A stretch of DNA of 9,195 bases from CAYRIY01 sp964424335 (GTDB taxonomy: Bacteria; Bacillota; Limnochordia; DTU080; RSA5), in assembly GCA_964424335.1 (NCBI GenBank), contig CAYRIY010000125.1, forward strand, positions 1-9,195. Reading direction: 5' to 3'. Shown here in pieces: positions 6,328 through 9,195 of the stretch; position 1 is the first letter of the stretch, and each line of letters starts with the position of its first letter. Under the pieces are notes generated by a model that saw only the letters and a list, made by a program, of their open reading frames with translations, ran no database searches and had not been told where the DNA came from. The position numbers were made by a program, and so were the translations under genes.

Positions 6328-6651
6328 ATGCAGAATCTACTGCTCGAACTGCGCCGCGGCACGCTGACGCTCAGTGTTTTGAGCCAGCTTCAAGAGCCCC
6401 AGTACGGGTACTCGCTCTTGCAGAAGCTGGCGGAGAAGGGGATCGGGATCGAGCAAAACACGCTCTATCCTCTCCTTAGACGGTTGGAGCAACAAGGGCT
6501 TCTCACAAGTGATTGGTCGATCGAAGAGTCTCGGCCACGTCGCTACTACGTGTTGAGCGACTTGGGGAGACAGGCGCTCAGAGCGGTCGTCGACGAGTGG
6601 AGGCATATGACTCGACTGATCGACGATTTGCTAAATGACATGGAGGTATGA
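6328..6651 (+). CDS. PadR-family transcriptional repressor
   Basis: Small winged-helix DNA-binding protein, 107 aa from the ATG at 6328. It shows the PadR core: L-R-R-G-T-L-T-L-S-V-L-S-Q-L, then QYGYSLLQKL, the recognition-helix segment Q-N-T-L-Y-P-L-L-R-R-L-E-Q-Q-G-L-L, and the wing S-R-P-R-R-Y-Y-V-L-S. A short C-terminal helix would mediate dimerisation, which makes it the short PadR-s2-like form. It is probably a repressor relieved by a small molecule or stress; the ligand is unknown. The start is uncertain. The frame is open upstream and the strong RBS (6293-6298) suits ATC at 6307 better than the ATG; an in-frame GTG at 6298 is too close to it. It lies under a palindromic promoter and is followed 3 bp later by the HAAS-like membrane protein, a recurrent genomic pairing. 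Confidence 0.93.
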   Translation: MQNLLLELRRGTLTLSVLSQLQEPQYGYSLLQKLAEKGIGIEQNTLYPLLRRLEQQGLLTSDWSIEESRPRRYYVLSDLGRQALRAVVDEWRHMTRLIDDLLNDMEV

Positions 6652-6654
6652 TAC

Positions 6655-7647
6655 ATGGAGTTGATTGACCGGTACGTATCGGCGGTCGGGCGGTATTTGC
6701 CGGAGAAAACCCGTGCCGACATCGAGATGGAGCTTAGGTCACTCATCATGGACGCACTGGACACTCGCATGCAAGGAAGGGATCCGAGCGAAGATGACAT
6801 CGTCGCCGTGTTGCACGAAATGGGTCGGCCTGAGGAGATTGCCGCGCGGTATGCGCCTGTGCGGCGGTACCTGATCGGCCCGGAGTTATTCCCGTCCTAT
6901 ATTGCCGTGACAGGAATCGTCGTGGTGGTAGTTGCCACAGCGGTCCTAATCGGCCGCGTGGTGCAGCAGACGATGGACCCGAACTCGGTGGGCGGAATGA
7001 TCTCGGGTGTCCTCGTCGACCTGCTTTCGGGTATTTCCAGTGCGGTCGGATCCGTCACGCTCGTCTTTGCCGTCTTGGAGCGCTTCTTGCCGGGCGCGAC
7101 GAAGGCGACTGCAAACGGGGGGCGTTGGGATCCTCGCAAACTTCCCAAGCCGACGCTGCACGAAAGCAAGGTCAATGTAGGCGAGCGCGCTATGGAGTTG
7201 TTTTTTGTCGTGGCTGCACTCGTGGTTTTGAACCTGTTTCTAGATCGGATCGGCATCTACTACCGCGGGGAGTCGGGTTGGGTGTTTGCTCCCATGCTCA
7301 ACACCGATGTGATCGCGTTTTATCGTCCATTTTGGAATGTCGTGCTTGTGGTGAGCCTCGTGCTCCACACGGTGTTGCTTAATCGGCGCATGTGGACTCC
7401 GGCGACCCGGATTGCGCAAATAGTCGTGGGGGGCGCGTCCGTGGCCTTGCTACTTGGCATGCTCAGCGCCACGTGGATTCCTCCCGGGGGCTTGGCCACG
7501 CTTGGGACGGAGAAAATCGTTGCTGACCTCGATAAGGTGGGCGATTGGATCAACATCGGCATACGGATCGGTATCTTGGCAGCGGCTGTAGTCTGCGCCT
7601 TGGACGTCTGGAAGCATGTGAAGCAGCTCGTGCGGGTCACAAGATAA
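6655..7647 (+). CDS. HAAS-like domain multi-pass membrane protein, PadR-associated
   Basis: Protein of 330 aa with two parts. Residues 1-75 form a soluble helical domain of the HAAS / DUF1700-like type (ELIDRYVSAVGRYLPEK, IEMELRSLIMDAL, VAVLHEMGRPEEIAARY, then RRYLIGPELF). This kind of domain is repeatedly encoded next to PadR regulators and is thought to be a signalling or sensor module. Residues from about 80 on contain roughly six hydrophobic segments (near 80-105, 115-140, 180-200, 223-243, 253-275 and 298-317), so it is an integral inner-membrane protein. No catalytic motif is seen. The start ATG at 6655 is preceded by GGAGG (6642-6646) at 8-nt spacing, inside the end of the PadR gene, so the two are co-transcribed and probably translationally coupled. 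A membrane-stress or envelope-sensing role is inferred only from family and context. Confidence 0.85.
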   Translation: MELIDRYVSAVGRYLPEKTRADIEMELRSLIMDALDTRMQGRDPSEDDIVAVLHEMGRPEEIAARYAPVRRYLIGPELFPSYIAVTGIVVVVVATAVLIGRVVQQTMDPNSVGGMISGVLVDLLSGISSAVGSVTLVFAVLERFLPGATKATANGGRWDPRKLPKPTLHESKVNVGERAMELFFVVAALVVLNLFLDRIGIYYRGESGWVFAPMLNTDVIAFYRPFWNVVLVVSLVLHTVLLNRRMWTPATRIAQIVVGGASVALLLGMLSATWIPPGGLATLGTEKIVADLDKVGDWINIGIRIGILAAAVVCALDVWKHVKQLVRVTR

Positions 7648-7749
7648 CTTGAGAAGGAAAAAACCGTGCTCGTCCTGTAATATCAGATAAATGCGTTCGA
7701 TTGGCAACCGGTACTAAACGGAATGCAGCGAAAGGGAGGTTTCGGTGTA
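7648..7749 (+). other. Gap between the membrane protein and SBP D genes
   Basis: 102 bp with no hairpin I can see and no well-spaced sigma-70 promoter, although TAATAT (7678-7683) could serve as a -10. SBP D could be read through from the PadR operon or have its own promoter here. The sequence does not decide. Confidence 0.3.
7734..7739 (+). promoter_or_regulatory. RBS deciding the SBP D start
   Basis: GGGAGG, 10 nt before the ATG at 7750. An upstream ATG at 7723 has no comparable RBS and would add polar residues before the signal peptide. Confidence 0.65.
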
Positions 7750-8973
7750 ATGGAGTTCAGAAGATTCGCTCTTGCGCTCGTTGTATGCCTGATCGGGGGG
7801 CTTACGCTCTCGGCATCCGCGCAAACGGTCGTCGTGTGGTCCCAGTCGGATGTCCGGCACGAACAGTTTGTGGAGATCGTCGAGTGGTACAAGCAAGAAA
7901 ACCCGGGCATCGACGTCACCGTCGAACTCATACCGGGCGGACAGGACGAGTTTACGGAAAAACTCATCTTGGCCATCGCAAGCGGCGCTCCACCCGACCT
8001 CACCTGGCTTGAAGGCTCCACCGTGATCGAACTTGCAGCGCAGGGTCTCCTTACCGACGCCACCCGCACCTTGGAGGGAATTCGCTTTACGCCGGCGGAC
8101 ACCGAGGAGATGACCTTTGACGGCAAGATGTGGGCCGTCCCGTACCACACCACCTCTAGAGGTCTCTTCAAGCGCACCGACCTCTTTCAAGAGGCCGGCC
8201 TCGATCATCAAGCCAACCCGGCGGACCTGGATGAGCTATGGGATTGGAGTCAAAAGCTGACGGATTCCAACAATGACGGGACGTACGACCGCGTCGGATT
8301 TATTCCGTGGGGGACGAACTGGGGAGCGCCTGCATGGATCTGGACGTTTGGCGGGCAGCTCCTCGATGAGAGCCTCCGGCCAACCGCTACGCACCCGAAC
8401 AACATTCGGGCGTTTGAGTGGCTGCAGGAGTGGGGGCAAAGCTACGGCGGCACGTCGCCGGTCCCAGGGGGGCCCAATGGATTTATCAACGGCACGATTG
8501 CGATGCTCGCCGACTCGACGACGACGGCCGGTCGCTTCCTCGACCAGGGCGTTGAGTTTACGACAGGCAGGGTGCCACATCCCCCCGGAGGCCAAAACGG
8601 CACCTGGGGAGGCGGCCAGGCGCTCGGCGTTCCTTACAATGCTACAAACAAGGATGAGGCATTGAAGCTCCTGCGCTACTTTGGTGAGGAAAAGACGCAA
8701 GTGCGCCGGTTCGAGCGGTTCCCGGAGGCGTTTCCCGCCAACTGGGATGCCTTGCAGACGATCGTACCGACGCTGCCGGACGCATACGCTTCGCTGCTTG
8801 ATCAACTGCCCGAGGCAAGGCCGCGCACGCCGCTTTGGATTGACTACTACGTGCGCAATCTGCGCCCGGCGGAGGCGGCCGTGGTTGCGGGCAACCAGAC
8901 GCCACATCAGGCCTTGTCCAACGTGCAGCAGGTGATGGAGGAGCGGTTTGCGCAGGTGTTTGGGACGAGATAG
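7750..8973 (+). CDS. Extracellular solute-binding protein, family 1 (SBP D), sugar ABC importer receptor
   Basis: Secreted receptor of 407 aa. The leader M1-A24 is compact: E-F-R-R, a hydrophobic core 6-20, then S-A-S-A before Q25; C13 is mid-core and not a lipobox. The mature start T-V-V-V-W-S, Y-K-Q-E-N-P-G-I-D-V (47-56), I-A-S-G-A-P-P-D-L (76-84), W-A-V-P-Y (128-132), L-F-x-E-A-G-L (145-151), an acidic loop DSNNDGTYD (172-180), and the aromatic-rich G-T-N-W-G-A-P-A-W-I-W-T-F-G-G are typical of MalE/UgpB-like receptors. The many Trp and Tyr residues suit stacking on a sugar ring. It is only distantly related to SBPs A and C. It lies 102 bp downstream of the PadR/HAAS pair on the same strand, so PadR control is possible. 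It ends against a strong hairpin and a converging gene. No permease follows within the window. Substrate not identifiable. Confidence 0.93.
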   Translation: MEFRRFALALVVCLIGGLTLSASAQTVVVWSQSDVRHEQFVEIVEWYKQENPGIDVTVELIPGGQDEFTEKLILAIASGAPPDLTWLEGSTVIELAAQGLLTDATRTLEGIRFTPADTEEMTFDGKMWAVPYHTTSRGLFKRTDLFQEAGLDHQANPADLDELWDWSQKLTDSNNDGTYDRVGFIPWGTNWGAPAWIWTFGGQLLDESLRPTATHPNNIRAFEWLQEWGQSYGGTSPVPGGPNGFINGTIAMLADSTTTAGRFLDQGVEFTTGRVPHPPGGQNGTWGGGQALGVPYNATNKDEALKLLRYFGEEKTQVRRFERFPEAFPANWDALQTIVPTLPDAYASLLDQLPEARPRTPLWIDYYVRNLRPAEAAVVAGNQTPHQALSNVQQVMEERFAQVFGTR

Positions 8974-9025
8974 CGGGCTTTTCGCCGTGTACGGATGAAC
9001 GGAACGACTCAGCGACCCCGTACGG

Positions 9026-9061
9026 CCCTGGGACCCGAGGCTTTGCCCTCGGGTCCCAGGG
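9026..9061. terminator. 15-bp perfect hairpin between convergent genes
   Basis: CCCTGGGACCCGAGG (9026-9040) and CCTCGGGTCCCAGGG (9047-9061) pair perfectly around a 6-nt loop. It sits 52 bp past the SBP D stop and 3 bp past the stop of the minus-strand gene at 9065, so it can serve both. Neither side has a T tract, so it may act with Rho or as a 3'-end stabiliser. Confidence 0.65.
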
Positions 9062-9064
9062 CGA

Positions 9065-9195
9065 TCAGGGGTTGCCGTAGCGGTCCACGATGAGTGCAAG
9101 GACGCCGAATTGATCGGTCAAGATCCCTTCATACCCCGTAGGAAGGCCGTCCCACGACCTCCATTCCATGCCCGTGCCGCAACCGCCAAATGCCG
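9065..9195 (-). CDS. C-terminal end of an unidentified protein (partial, runs off the window)
   Basis: On the minus strand a frame is open from the window edge to a TGA at 9065-9067 and gives 42-43 residues, including GGCGTGMEWRSWDGLP and a hydrophobic stretch FGVLALIVDRYGNP at the very end. The composition looks coding, and the stop abuts a strong bidirectional hairpin, as expected for the 3' end of a gene converging on SBP D. I recognise no family from this tail. An internal ATG is present, but the frame continues past it to the edge, so the gene probably starts outside. Confidence 0.55.
   Translation of the reverse strand, partial: AFGGCGTGMEWRSWDGLPTGYEGILTDQFGVLALIVDRYGNP

Noticed and set aside
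8236..9099. 287-codon open frame on the minus strand
   Set aside because: It lies antisense to SBP D, whose family motifs are unambiguous. The translation is rich in Arg/Pro with no recognisable domain, and it runs through the terminator hairpin.
1..9195. CRISPR array, tRNA, rRNA, insertion sequence or phage genes
   Set aside because: I saw no regularly spaced direct repeats, tRNA-like cloverleaf, transposase motif or terminal inverted repeats with target duplications.

Overview
The window looks bacterial, with moderately high GC (about 55-60% by eye). It is dominated by secreted solute-binding proteins (SBPs) of the family 1 / MalE-like type that feed ABC sugar importers. Three SBP genes are intact (1476-2840 minus, 4108-5400 minus, 7750-8973 plus). 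A fourth survives as a frameshifted C-terminal remnant (about 3281-3930 plus). No ABC permease or ATPase gene is present, so these are orphan receptors whose transport partners must lie elsewhere. All three intact SBPs have signal-peptidase-I type leaders (AAA, ALA or ASA before the mature start) and no convincing lipobox. That argues for release into a periplasm, hence a diderm cell, rather than lipid anchoring as in typical Gram-positives. The PadR plus HAAS-like membrane protein pair is commonest in Bacillota and relatives, so a diderm or deep-branching member of that radiation is a reasonable but unproven guess. The sequence alone does not fix the taxonomy.

Layout. 1-71: possible weak terminator. 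72-2840, minus strand: SBP A, then an AraC-family regulator starting at or just after the SBP stop, then after about 135 bp a small Rieske 2Fe-2S protein. 2841-3280: AT-rich intergenic region with a small palindrome, grading into SBP debris. 3281-3930, plus: SBP B remnant, followed by a 12-bp hairpin. 4091-5400, minus: SBP C, a clear paralogue of SBP A. 5401-5645: divergent intergenic region with a 15-bp palindrome. 5646-6080, plus: ATP-binding-type universal stress protein. 6254-6283: promoter with a perfect 12-3-12 inverted repeat. 6328-7647, plus: PadR regulator and multi-pass HAAS-like membrane protein, an operon with a 3-bp gap. 7750-8973, plus: SBP D. 9026-9061: 15-bp perfect hairpin. 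9065-9195, minus: C-terminal end of an unidentified gene converging on SBP D.

How the genes may work together. SBP A and its AraC regulator form a translationally close pair, as expected for a substrate-responsive sugar or oligosaccharide receptor. The PadR gene lies under a promoter fully covered by a palindrome, the expected arrangement for autorepression, and very probably controls the downstream membrane protein. I see no defence system, mobile element, CRISPR array, tRNA or rRNA. The most unusual points are the receptor-only SBP cluster with one decaying member, the two regulator genes (AraC and PadR) whose best-placed ribosome binding sites point to AUU and AUC rather than AUG/GUG/UUG, and the textbook PadR operator.
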